Assembly: GCF_003259695.1 (NCBI RefSeq)
Contig: NZ_PZJH01000011.1
Span: 1 to 36,589 of the forward strand
Reading direction: 5' to 3'
From: Macrococcus epidermidis
GTDB lineage: Bacteria > Bacillota > Bacilli > Staphylococcales > Staphylococcaceae
Length of the DNA stretch: 36,589 bases
Shown here: piece after piece, positions 23,676 to 34,943 of the stretch
Numbering within the stretch: position 1 is the first letter of the stretch
How the letters are laid out: each line of letters opens with the position of its first letter
The notes under the pieces: generated by a model
Databases searched by the model: none
Told to the model about the DNA's origin: nothing
The model's input: the letters and a program-made list of their open reading frames with translations, nothing else
Position numbers and translations under genes: made by a program

Positions 23676-23708
23676 ATTATACGTTAAATATACCATAAAT
23701 GTTCGGGA
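23676..23708 (-). promoter_or_regulatory. purR promoter with PurBox-like operator
   Basis: On the minus strand TATAAT (23681-23676) is the -10. CCGAACATT (about 23706-23698), preceded by AATTC, matches the core of the PurBox consensus (AWWWCCGAACWWT, one mismatch in the A/T part). It occupies the -35 position, fitting PurR autoregulation. Confidence 0.55.
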
Positions 23709-23716
23709 ATTTATAT

Positions 23717-24568
23717 TCATCCTAACATGCGCACCATATATACTTCTTTACAACAACCTTTAAGCGCATTGACTACACTCTTTGCCTGACGTTCTTTCGC
23801 TGCTAATCCGTAAACTGTTGGACCGCTGCCACTCATCATCGCTATATCTGCGCCAGCTTTCATCATCGTGTCTTTTAATGTCTGGATAATCGGATGCATT
23901 TCAATAGTGACGGATTCTAAACGATTTCCTAAATGACGAATCATTTCGTTATAATCCCCATTCTCAATTGCTTCAGCACAAGCCTTACTATCAATTTTTG
24001 CGTGAGGTTTTGTTAAATCAAGCGCAGTATACACCTCTTGTGTAGAAACGCTAATATCAGGTTTTGCTAAGATGACCCAGCAAGCAGGCGGTTTAGGTAA
24101 ATGTTGCAACTGCTCACCACGGCCTGTGCAAAGACTCGTCTTTCCATGCACACAGAATGAAATATCTGAACCGATTTCAGCAGCATGTTCTGCCAATGTA
24201 TCGAGCGATAATCCTAATTCAAACAATCTATTCATACCGCGAAACGTCGCTGCTGCATCGCTTGATCCACCCGCAAGACCGGCTGCTATCGGGATCGTCT
24301 TATCCAATGTGATTGTCACCCCGCAATCTAGATTATAGCGCTCCATCATAATCTTTGCTGCTTTATATGCTAAGTTACGGTTATCATTCGGTACATATAA
24401 GTGTTCAACTTTTAATACGATTTGCTTGTCTTTACGTTTCTCTAAAGTCAAACGATCATATAAATCTACTGTTGTCATAATCATCTCTACTTCATGATAT
24501 CCATCTTCTCGTTTATATAAAGTGTCTAATGTCAAATTGATTTTTGCTGATGCATTTTCATAAATCAT
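23717..24568 (-). CDS. ispE: 4-diphosphocytidyl-2-C-methyl-D-erythritol kinase family protein (GHMP kinase)
   Basis: A 283-residue GHMP kinase with Lys9 in NASAKINLTLD, DGYHEVEMIM, the ATP loop PIAAGLAGGSSDAAATFRGM (93-112), GSDISFCVHG with the catalytic Asp, and MSGSGPTVYGL near the end. IspE phosphorylates CDP-methylerythritol in the non-mevalonate isoprenoid pathway. Staphylococci make isoprenoids by the mevalonate pathway, so the true role of this conserved gene in the family is unclear; that pathway choice is background knowledge, not visible here. It sits between veg and purR as in Bacillus, with GAGG 7 nt before the ATG. Confidence 0.9.
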   Translation of the reverse strand: MIYENASAKINLTLDTLYKREDGYHEVEMIMTTVDLYDRLTLEKRKDKQIVLKVEHLYVPNDNRNLAYKAAKIMMERYNLDCGVTITLDKTIPIAAGLAGGSSDAAATFRGMNRLFELGLSLDTLAEHAAEIGSDISFCVHGKTSLCTGRGEQLQHLPKPPACWVILAKPDISVSTQEVYTALDLTKPHAKIDSKACAEAIENGDYNEMIRHLGNRLESVTIEMHPIIQTLKDTMMKAGADIAMMSGSGPTVYGLAAKERQAKSVVNALKGCCKEVYMVRMLG

Positions 24569-24649
24569 AATAATTCCTCACTCATAGTTTTTAATATTAT
24601 ATTATTTTATCACAACTCACGTTATACCATTTCATGAAATGCAAAATAA

Positions 24650-24691
24650 AAAAATTAAAACCTATTCCATATGGAATAGGTTTTAATTTTT
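24650..24691. terminator. bidirectional terminator: 42-bp perfect palindrome after veg
   Basis: A perfect inverted repeat of 21-bp half-sites with a central CCATATGG. It is A-rich on one flank and T-rich on the other, so the RNA hairpin ends in a T-tract on either strand. It overlaps the veg stop codon and precedes ispE. It should end the strong veg transcript. Confidence 0.88.
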
Positions 24692-24953
24692 ATTGAACAA
24701 GAAATTCTTCTTGCTGATCATTTACAAATGTTACTTGTACGTTTTCTGTCAATACGTCGGTATATGTATATGACACACGCTCAAAATTATGTTTATCTTG
24801 GTCTAATTCAACCACGAAAACTGATGGATAAGTTTCTTTAAGCACACCGCGGCGCTCAATTAACTTTTTACGTCCTCCATTAGCTCTTAGTACAATCTGA
24901 TTTCCTAACTGACAATCAAGAATTTTTTTGATGTCTACTAATGTTTTTGGCAT
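24690..24953 (-). CDS. veg: Veg protein
   Basis: Small conserved Firmicute protein of 87 residues (family formerly DUF1021). In Bacillus it stimulates biofilm matrix genes by antagonising SinR; its biochemical function is not settled. [34 protein letters not shown] and [11 protein letters not shown] match the family end to end. ATG 24953 is used, 6 nt after GAGGTGG; a five-codon upstream extension is rejected. Two tandem strong sigma-A promoters precede it and a perfect palindromic terminator follows, so it is a highly transcribed single gene. Confidence 0.93.
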   Translation of the reverse strand: MPKTLVDIKKILDCQLGNQIVLRANGGRKKLIERRGVLKETYPSVFVVELDQDKHNFERVSYTYTDVLTENVQVTFVNDQQEEFLVQ

Positions 24954-24978
24954 AGAAACCCACCTCACTATGCCTTAA

Positions 24979-25007
24979 ATTATAACACTTTGCATATAAA
25001 TAGTCAA
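24979..25007 (-). promoter_or_regulatory. veg proximal promoter
   Basis: On the minus strand TTGACT (25007-25002), a 17-bp spacer and TATAAT (24984-24979). The start is near 24972, about 20 nt before the ATG. A near-consensus sigma-A promoter. Confidence 0.88.
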
Positions 25008-25018
25008 TAAAATTTTTA

Positions 25019-25047
25019 ATTTTATCAATTTAAATTACGCTTGTCAA
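25019..25047 (-). promoter_or_regulatory. veg distal promoter
   Basis: On the minus strand TTGACA (25047-25042), a 17-bp spacer and TAAAAT (25024-25019), the latter with a TG extension (TGATAAAAT). It lies exactly 40 bp upstream of the proximal promoter and just after the rsmA stop codon. Confidence 0.8.
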
Positions 25048-25051
25048 TATT

Positions 25052-26492
<1,441 letters not shown>

Positions 26493-26572
26493 ATCAATCT
26501 TTCCTTTTGACTTATCTATATACAATATTACAATTATACTTGTTATTTTAAAAATGGATAGAATTATTTATA

Positions 26573-26608
26573 GTAAAAAATAAGCAGAGACAAATGTCCC
26601 TACTTATT
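26573..26608 (-). terminator. intrinsic terminator after tatD
   Basis: Arms 26579-26592 and 26595-26608 pair over about 12 bp, with G-U wobbles in the minus-strand RNA, and lead into a run of six T. The upstream arm includes the tatD stop codon. It separates metG-tatD from rnmV-rsmA. Confidence 0.78.
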
Positions 26609-27377
26609 TTCCTAATCCACCAAACAGCTGTTCTGCATTTTTCGTGGTTTGTTCCGCGACTTCTTCATAAGTAATGCCTCTTAGTGCAGCAATCTCTTCT
26701 GCCACTAGTTTCACGTGCATCGGTTCATTACGTTTACCACGATACGGATGTGGTGTTAAATATGGCGCGTCTGTTTCCACGATTAACTTATCTAATGGCA
26801 CATGCTGCGCTACTGCTTTCGGTTGCTTTGCATTTTTAAACGTTACTGGTCCACCTAAAGAGATGATAAAGTTTAATTTCAACACTTCATCACATGTTTC
26901 AGGGCTACCACTAAAGCTGTGCATCACGCCTCCAACTTCATGCGCATTTTCTGACTTTAAGATTTCAATTACGTCTGCGGTTGCTTCTCGGTTGTGAATT
27001 ACAATCGGTAAATTTACTTCTTTAGCCAGTTTAATCTGGCGTTTAAACACTTCTTTTTGGACATCTTTCGGTGATTTATCCCAGTGATAATCGAGCCCCA
27101 TTTCACCGATAGCAACAATTTTTGGATGTTTAGAAAGTTCTTTAATCCATTCATAATATTCATCAGTGAAATCAATCGCATCCACTGGATGCCAGCCGAT
27201 TACACCAAATACAAATTCATATTGATCAATGAGCTTCATCGTGCGTTTAATTGTTACTTCATCAAATCCAACGACGATCATACGGTCTATTCCGTTTTCT
27301 CGTGCTCTATCTATAACTTCCTGTAAATCTTCTTCGTACTGATCTGCGTTTAAATGAACGTGTGTATCTATTAACAC
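26604..27377 (-). CDS. tatD: TatD family metal-dependent hydrolase/DNase
   Basis: Cytosolic TIM-barrel metallohydrolase; family members act as 3'-5' exonucleases or D-aminoacyl-tRNA-type hydrolases, and the substrate is not fixed by sequence. The 257-residue protein keeps the metal ligands: HVH at 6-8, Glu92 (GEMGLDYHW), His128 (VIHNRE), His153 (MHSFSG) and Asp203 (VETDAPYL). The start is GTG at 27377, 7 nt after AGGAG. It follows metG by 19 nt and shares its transcript. In Bacillus the same neighbour (yabD) precedes rnmV and rsmA. Confidence 0.94.
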   Translation of the reverse strand: MLIDTHVHLNADQYEEDLQEVIDRARENGIDRMIVVGFDEVTIKRTMKLIDQYEFVFGVIGWHPVDAIDFTDEYYEWIKELSKHPKIVAIGEMGLDYHWDKSPKDVQKEVFKRQIKLAKEVNLPIVIHNREATADVIEILKSENAHEVGGVMHSFSGSPETCDEVLKLNFIISLGGPVTFKNAKQPKAVAQHVPLDKLIVETDAPYLTPHPYRGKRNEPMHVKLVAEEIAALRGITYEEVAEQTTKNAEQLFGGLGK

Positions 27378-27396
27378 AGTATCACTCCTCGTGTTT

Positions 27397-29397
<2,001 letters not shown>

Positions 29398-29400
29398 TTA

Positions 29401-29429
29401 AATATACAGAAGTTTTCGTTATTTTTCAA
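29401..29429 (-). promoter_or_regulatory. metG promoter
   Basis: On the minus strand TTGAAA (29429-29424), a 17-bp spacer and TATATT (29406-29401). The start is near 29394, 24 nt before the ATG. A TGTCGAA site on the same strand lies about 20 bp upstream of the -35. Confidence 0.65.
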
Positions 29430-29447
29430 TATGACTAATCTTTACAA

Positions 29448-29454
29448 TTCGACA
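29448..29454 (-). promoter_or_regulatory. Spo0A-box-like TGTCGAA site, metG side
   Basis: ACTTGTCGAATTG on the minus strand matches the 0A-box core TTGTCGAA. It is one of three such sites in the 303-bp intergenic region. No regulator is known for it here. Confidence 0.4.
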
Positions 29455-29557
29455 AGTAAAATTATTAATATATTGTAAAATCAAGTAAAGTTCTCAAATT
29501 CTGAATATTACATAACATTACTAAACCATTACAAATAAAGATTTTAATCATATATCG

Positions 29558-29586
29558 TTGACAATGTAAAAATACGGTAGTACACT
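29558..29586 (+). promoter_or_regulatory. promoter of the AbrB-family gene
   Basis: TTGACA (29558-29563), a 17-bp spacer and TACACT (29581-29586) give a start near 29593 and an 80-nt leader. The leader carries two TGTCGAA sites. Confidence 0.78.
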
Positions 29587-29600
29587 CTTATTAAGACAAA

Positions 29601-29629
29601 TGTCGAAAACACTTATTAATTTTGTCGAA
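29601..29629 (+). promoter_or_regulatory. two TGTCGAA boxes downstream of the abrB-like start site
   Basis: TGTCGAA occurs at 29601-29607 and 29623-29629, 22 bp apart, or two helical turns. Flanks (AAATGTCGAAAAC and TTTTGTCGAATTT) fit the 0A-box consensus TTTGTCGAAAA. In Bacillus, Spo0A represses abrB from boxes just downstream of its start sites, which is the same layout. Confidence 0.5.
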
Positions 29630-29673
29630 TTTACTAAAATTACTACAAAAACAATTTTTGGAGGAAATATATT

Positions 29674-29949
29674 ATGAAATCTACTGGTATCGTAAGAAAA
29701 GTTGACGAATTAGGACGTGTAGTTATTCCAATCGAATTACGTCGTATTTTAGACATCGCTGAAAAAGACGCTTTAGAAATCTATACTGATGCAGATAAAA
29801 TTATCTTAAAAAAATATAAACCAAGCATGACTTGTGCTGTAACTGGTGATGTTTCTGAAGATAACTATTTATTAGCAGGTGGTAAATTAGTATTATCTAA
29901 AGAAGGCGTAGAACAAATCTTAAAAGAGATCGAAGCTAAAGATAAATAA
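29674..29949 (+). CDS. abrB: AbrB-family transition-state regulator
   Basis: DNA-binding regulator of 91 residues and the only plus-strand protein gene. Residues 1-50 are the SpoVT/AbrB swapped-hairpin DNA-binding domain (STGIVRKVDELGRVVIPIELRR, LEIYTDADKIILKKY). Residues 54-91 fit the AbrB C-terminal multimerisation part with CAVTGDV. GGAGG lies 9 nt before the ATG. It is monocistronic, with a strong promoter, a leader bearing 0A-box-like sites and a shared bidirectional terminator with rsmI. Homology to Bacillus AbrB or Abh is clear; orthology and targets are not. The name is given at family level. Confidence 0.88.
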   Translation: MKSTGIVRKVDELGRVVIPIELRRILDIAEKDALEIYTDADKIILKKYKPSMTCAVTGDVSEDNYLLAGGKLVLSKEGVEQILKEIEAKDK

Positions 29950-29955
29950 GATATA

Positions 29956-30001
29956 AAAATAAAAAGGTTCGAGTCCATTTGGACTCGAACCTTTTTATTT
30001 T
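29956..30001. terminator. bidirectional terminator between abrB-like and rsmI
   Basis: Perfect 21-bp arms (29956-29976 and 29981-30001) around a 4-nt loop, A-rich on the left and T-rich on the right, serve both convergent genes and overlap the rsmI stop. The arm contains GGTTCGAGTCC, the consensus of a tRNA T-arm, in inverted duplicate. Confidence 0.92.
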
Positions 30002-30834
30002 TTATCGACATGATACATTTGATACACTTCGTTCTTCTTCATTTCTCTATCTAAAGCAACTTGTTTAATCGCCTCTTTATTTCGTAATCCTTCTTTAACA
30101 TAGTGATTGACGTGATCTTCAACCGTCATTTCTGACCACCAGTTCACATTATTTTCGCCTGTGCTGCCTTCAATTATAAGAACAAACTCACCTTTAAGAT
30201 TAATATCTTTGTCCAGTCGTTCTAATAGATACAACACTGAATCCGTTTCAACTTGCTCAAATTTCTTAGTCAGTTCACGTGCAATGGATATTTTACGTGT
30301 ACCGTCTATTTTTGCAATCATTTCTAATGTATGTTTCACACGAAACGGTGATTCGTAGATTATGATGGTGTGAGGTAAAGCCATAAGCGATACAAGTCGC
30401 TCTTTCTTTTCATTATCTTTGCGAGGTAAAAAACCATCAAATAAAAATGAATAAGAGCTAATACCACTTGTCATTAAAGCTGTAAGTGCGGCATTAGCAC
30501 CTGGCACTGTTTCAACTTTAATACCTTTCTCACGTGCCACAACAACCAGTTCATATCCCGGATCACTTATAAGGGGAAGTCCTGCATCAGAAACCAATGC
30601 GATACGGTTTCCTTCTAACAATAAATCGATAATATAATCTGTCACCTGTTCTTTATTGTGCTCATGGTAGCTTTTTAATGGTGTATCAATATCATAATGC
30701 ATAACGAGTTTTTTAGTCACCCTTGTGTCTTCACATAAAATGATATCCGCTTCTTTTAACATTCTTACCGCTCTAAATGTAATATCTTCTAAATTGCCGA
30801 TTGGTGTACCTACTAAATATAAGATACCGCTCAT
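29995..30834 (-). CDS. rsmI: 16S rRNA (cytidine1402-2'-O)-methyltransferase
   Basis: Adds the 2'-O-methyl group at C1402 in the 30S P-site, using SAM. The 279-residue protein of the tetrapyrrole-methylase fold has [16 protein letters not shown] (7-22), [31 protein letters not shown] (the SAM loop) and [16 protein letters not shown] short C-terminal helical domain follows. The start shares ATGA with the upstream GIY-YIG gene. It ends the trmN-yazA-rsmI unit. Confidence 0.96.
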   Translation of the reverse strand: MSGILYLVGTPIGNLEDITFRAVRMLKEADIILCEDTRVTKKLVMHYDIDTPLKSYHEHNKEQVTDYIIDLLLEGNRIALVSDAGLPLISDPGYELVVVAREKGIKVETVPGANAALTALMTSGISSYSFLFDGFLPRKDNEKKERLVSLMALPHTIIIYESPFRVKHTLEMIAKIDGTRKISIARELTKKFEQVETDSVLYLLERLDKDINLKGEFVLIIEGSTGENNVNWWSEMTVEDHVNHYVKEGLRNKEAIKQVALDREMKKNEVYQMYHVDKK

Positions 30835-31085
30835 AAGGTACCTCCCTGTATTAATTTAATCTTTTGTGAACGTGTTAATTGTTTAATCGCATACTCTCTT
30901 TGCATTGCTGCACTTTTCGTTTCAAAACTTTCTTCGTATACGCGTTTCACCGGTAATCTTACTCTTGTATACTTTGCACCTCTGCCTTCGTTATGGGTAT
31001 GGAGTCTTTTCTCCAGGTCATTTGTATAGCCTGTATACAGTGTACCATCACTACATTCTAATATATAAATATAATGACTACCCAT
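30831..31085 (-). CDS. GIY-YIG nuclease-domain protein (YazA/UPF0213)
   Basis: Stand-alone GIY-YIG domain of 84 residues: [29 protein letters not shown] contains both the YI and TGYT halves of the motif, followed by the conserved Arg and KYTRVRLPV. This UPF0213/YazA group is common in Firmicutes; nuclease activity and target are not established here. ATG 31085 is used because an upstream ATG (31097) overlaps the SD GAGGT. It overlaps the methyltransferase gene by 8 nt and rsmI by 4 nt, so the three are tightly coupled. Confidence 0.88.
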   Translation of the reverse strand: MGSHYIYILECSDGTLYTGYTNDLEKRLHTHNEGRGAKYTRVRLPVKRVYEESFETKSAAMQREYAIKQLTRSQKIKLIQGGTL

Positions 31086-31806
31086 AATAAACCTCATTCA
31101 TCGATTTAGAATAAGTACCATCCGTATCATAAATATAAAACGGCGGCATAACCTTCACATCTGGTTTACCACCTTTTATACCAACGACAACAACTGTAAT
31201 CGCATCGGGTTTAGTAGGTGATGAATAGATAGGATAAATAACTTTAGGTTCAATGCCAACTGATCTCATATCAGAAAGCACATCAATCAACCGATCAGCA
31301 CGTTGAACAACAATCATTTTTCCTCTTTGCTTCAGTAAATGGTTTGCAGACTGGACGCAATCTAAAAATGTACAAAGCACTTCAGTTCGAGCAATACGAT
31401 GAGCTTCCTTTAAATGCTGATACTCCTGATTTGCTCTAAAGTAAGGAGGATTACATGTTACAACATCAAATTGACTGGGTATAAAATTTTGTTTCACGCA
31501 CTTTATGTCCATCTCGTGCATACAAATCTGTTCTTCCAGTTTGTTATATTGAACAGATCGCCTTGCCATATCCACAAGTTGTGACTGAATTTCGATTGCT
31601 TCTATCGGCATGTTTGTACGATGAGATAATAATAAAGGAATAATGCCATTCCCTGAACAAATATCTATCACTTTGTCTTTTTTCTTTAAAGGCGTAAGGT
31701 GTGCAAGTAGCAGTGCATCTGTTGAAAAAGAAAACACATCATCATTTTGAATGATGGATAAATTTTCTTTAATTAATTGATCAAATCTTTCATTTTCTAA
31801 TAACAT
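31078..31806 (-). CDS. tRNA1(Val) (adenine37-N6)-methyltransferase-like protein (YabB)
   Basis: SAM-dependent N6-adenine methyltransferase of 242 residues. The SAM-binding motif I is [16 protein letters not shown] (about 47-62), and the catalytic NPPY ([11 protein letters not shown]) is the N6-adenine type. The family is TrmN6/YfiC, which acts on tRNA1(Val) in E. coli; the target in Firmicutes is inferred. Two ATGs (31809 and 31806) follow GGAGG by 4 and 7 nt; the second is used. It is first after the yabA terminator and overlaps the GIY-YIG gene. Confidence 0.88.
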   Translation of the reverse strand: MLLENERFDQLIKENLSIIQNDDVFSFSTDALLLAHLTPLKKKDKVIDICSGNGIIPLLLSHRTNMPIEAIEIQSQLVDMARRSVQYNKLEEQICMHEMDIKCVKQNFIPSQFDVVTCNPPYFRANQEYQHLKEAHRIARTEVLCTFLDCVQSANHLLKQRGKMIVVQRADRLIDVLSDMRSVGIEPKVIYPIYSSPTKPDAITVVVVGIKGGKPDVKVMPPFYIYDTDGTYSKSMNEVYYG

Positions 31807-31821
31807 CATAATTCCTCCAAT

Positions 31822-31843
31822 AAAAAAAGGCTTACGCCTCTTT
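31822..31843 (-). terminator. terminator after yabA
   Basis: Eight-bp arms (31824-31831 and 31836-31843, one G-U in minus-strand RNA) with a 4-nt loop and a T-run that starts inside the arm. It is short and directly precedes the SD of the methyltransferase gene, so partial read-through is likely. Confidence 0.65.
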
Positions 31844-32176
31844 TTATTCTTTATCAGATAGTAAGCTTAAACAAAAAATACAGTCACCACCACCACGGTG
31901 TTTGCCAAATAAATCTGTCGGACAAATATGAAAGCCTTCTGCGTAAAGCATCGCTAAATTATCTTTACTTTGAAGAACTTTATTATTCTTTTTAGGTTCC
32001 TCTTCTTCTTTAGGTACCTGAATGAAACGTTGCAAATTATCATTTTCTAACTTTAAAGCAACATTTTCTTCGACTAAAGCAACTGTCAGTTCTTTTAATG
32101 TTTCATAACTATCATTTATATTATTGATTTGTTTCTCCAGCTTAGTTAAAGCATTGAATAATTCATCGCGGTTCAT
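31844..32176 (-). CDS. yabA: Replication initiation control protein YabA
   Basis: Negative regulator of replication initiation that bridges DnaA and the DnaN clamp. The 110-residue protein has an N-terminal coiled coil (about 1-52, [30 protein letters not shown]-like heptads), a charged linker, and a C-terminal zinc site with His83, Cys85, Cys99 and Cys102 ([17 protein letters not shown]). It follows ricT by 10 nt, and GGAGG precedes the ATG. Placement beside holB puts two DnaN-linked proteins in one operon, as in Bacillus. Confidence 0.95.
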   Translation of the reverse strand: MNRDELFNALTKLEKQINNINDSYETLKELTVALVEENVALKLENDNLQRFIQVPKEEEEPKKNNKVLQSKDNLAMLYAEGFHICPTDLFGKHRGGGDCIFCLSLLSDKE

Positions 32177-32186
32177 GATAAACCTC

Positions 32187-32987
32187 CTAAACTTGTACCT
32201 CGTCGATATGATAAACGATTGGTGTTTCCATACTCTTTAATTTTACTTGCATCGTCACATCTAATATATTTAAACCGATAACACGACCAGGTCCTTCAGG
32301 TGTTTGAATTTCTTCCCCAATATCAGGTAATCTTCTTCTTGTTTCTTCGTAATAATCATTTTCGTATTTCAAACAACACATTAAACGACCACATGCACCT
32401 GAAATTTTAGTAGGATTTAATGATAAATTCTGATCTTTTGCCATTTTTATCGATACGGGTTCAAAATCACCTAAATAAGTTGCACAGCATAAACTACGAC
32501 CGCAAGGACCAATGCCGCCTAGAATCTTCGCTTCATCTCTTACACCGATTTGACGTAATTCAATGCGTGTTTTTAGATCATAGGCTAAACTTTTAACTAA
32601 TTCACGAAAATCTACACGCTCATTAGCAGTAAAGTTAAAAATAATCTTTGCTTTATCTAATGTATAAGTTGCATTTACTAAGCGCATATCGAGTTCATGA
32701 TTTTTAACGTGTTGTTTACATAGCTCTAATGCACGGTCAGCGTCTAACATATTTTGTTCATACTTTAAAATATCATTTTCCGTTGCTTTACGACTAATCA
32801 TTGGTACCGGCATCACTACGTCTTCAATCGGCACTTCTTTATTTGGAATAATAACACGGGCAAGTTCAACGCCACGCTTTTTATTATCAATTACTACTAA
32901 TTCATTGACTGAAAATTGTTCATCACCAGGTTGATAATATTCTGTCTTACCTGATTTCTGAAATTTCACGCCTATTATTTCTATCAT
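32187..32987 (-). CDS. ricT: PSP1-domain protein RicT (YaaT)
   Basis: Subunit of the Y-complex (RicA-RicF-RicT), which in Bacillus carries Fe-S clusters and assists RNase Y in mRNA maturation. The 266-residue protein has the PSP1 domain in the centre and the cysteine pattern GPCGRSLCC (161-168) and GACGRLMCC (198-205), which supplies the cluster ligands. The start overlaps the holB stop by one base (TAATG), with GAGGTG inside the holB end. In Bacillus it also affects Spo0A phosphorylation, which cannot be assumed in this organism. Confidence 0.95.
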   Translation of the reverse strand: MIEIIGVKFQKSGKTEYYQPGDEQFSVNELVVIDNKKRGVELARVIIPNKEVPIEDVVMPVPMISRKATENDILKYEQNMLDADRALELCKQHVKNHELDMRLVNATYTLDKAKIIFNFTANERVDFRELVKSLAYDLKTRIELRQIGVRDEAKILGGIGPCGRSLCCATYLGDFEPVSIKMAKDQNLSLNPTKISGACGRLMCCLKYENDYYEETRRRLPDIGEEIQTPEGPGRVIGLNILDVTMQVKLKSMETPIVYHIDEVQV

Positions 32988-33907
32988 TATTTCACCTCAT
33001 TGAGCATTTGAATCGCTAAAGCTTCATACACTAATGTTATATTAACATATTGTAACAATTGCTGTTTCGCTGTAAGTGTATGGTCTATCATTGCTAAACA
33101 TTTATCAATTGTCAGTAGATTTGCCTGCTGTTGAATATGTTCTTCCATTTCAGGATAACTTACTACATTATCTCCAATGAGTACATACATCAAATCCTGT
33201 AGATACAGTTGAATCATGTCTATTCCCATCAATTGTTTCTCTCGCGAATCGAGTGTATCCAAAATGTTGACAATTTGAATTAATCCCATTGTATCACTGT
33301 TTAGTAAAGTTTGGCACCACTTAATTATTACACCCTTTAAATCATTAAATTGTTGTGTCTCATACCATTCCACTGCTTCTTCTTTACTTAAGTTAAGAGC
33401 ATTCATCGTCGCCAGAACAGATTTTGGAATATCCAGATCACTATGCTTGGTCAAATCATCTTCACTAGCTTGTATAAAGATATGCTGACATCTTGAATGG
33501 ATGGTCGGTAAGATGGATTTTGGTGCAGTTGTTACTAATATTGCTACAGTATTTACTGGGGGTTCCTCTAAAAATTTTAATATACTATTTTCACCTTGCA
33601 CCGTTACTTTATCGAAATCCATAATAATATAGACTTTATGTGTGCCTTCAATCGGTTTTTGATTCATACGATGTAACAAATCTTCTATTAACTCTTTTTT
33701 TATCGTGGCTTCACTTGTTTCTAGAAGAATGAAATCCGCGTGATTTAAATTTTGAACGCGACTTTGACATATATCATTATTACTACAAAGTATTTGTGCC
33801 GCAAAACGCATTGCTTCATCTTTTAACTGGCCTCTATTCTGTCCATCAAACAAATATGCATGACTTAATTTATTATTATCGATAAGATGCTGCAGTTGCT
33901 TAAGCAT
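32987..33907 (-). CDS. holB: DNA polymerase III subunit delta'
   Basis: Clamp-loader stator subunit that works with DnaX and delta to load DnaN. The 306-residue AAA+ fold keeps the SRC motif (138-140) and the sensor region FLEEPPVNTVAILVTT. The P-loop is degenerate (FDGQNRGQLKDE), as expected for delta', which does not use ATP. The zinc-ribbon cysteines of other family members are reduced to Cys41 and Cys47 here, so zinc binding is doubtful. GGAG lies 8 nt before the ATG. A hairpin separates it from darA. Confidence 0.94.
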   Translation of the reverse strand: MLKQLQHLIDNNKLSHAYLFDGQNRGQLKDEAMRFAAQILCSNNDICQSRVQNLNHADFILLETSEATIKKELIEDLLHRMNQKPIEGTHKVYIIMDFDKVTVQGENSILKFLEEPPVNTVAILVTTAPKSILPTIHSRCQHIFIQASEDDLTKHSDLDIPKSVLATMNALNLSKEEAVEWYETQQFNDLKGVIIKWCQTLLNSDTMGLIQIVNILDTLDSREKQLMGIDMIQLYLQDLMYVLIGDNVVSYPEMEEHIQQQANLLTIDKCLAMIDHTLTAKQQLLQYVNITLVYEALAIQMLNEVK

Positions 33908-33927
33908 TCAATCTACTCCTTTATATA

Positions 33928-33952
33928 ATCAAAAAGCTGCACATGGCAGCTT
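33928..33952 (-). terminator. terminator after darA
   Basis: Seven-bp arms AAGCTGC/GCAGCTT (33934-33940 and 33946-33952) with a 5-nt loop and TTTTTG on the minus strand. It lies between darA and holB, so it probably attenuates rather than ends the operon. Confidence 0.7.
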
Positions 33953-33955
33953 ATG

Positions 33956-34297
<342 letters not shown>

Positions 34298-34319
34298 TTA
34301 TCATCAATTATATCACAAA

Positions 34320-34937
<618 letters not shown>

Positions 34938-34943
34938 TTACTC

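Noticed and set aside
29961-29996. tRNA gene or tRNA fragment
   Set aside because: Only the T-arm core is present, as an inverted repeat; no acceptor, D or anticodon arm can be formed.
32987-33907. Broken holB because of the missing P-loop
   Set aside because: Delta' subunits naturally lack ATPase residues; length and SRC motif are intact.
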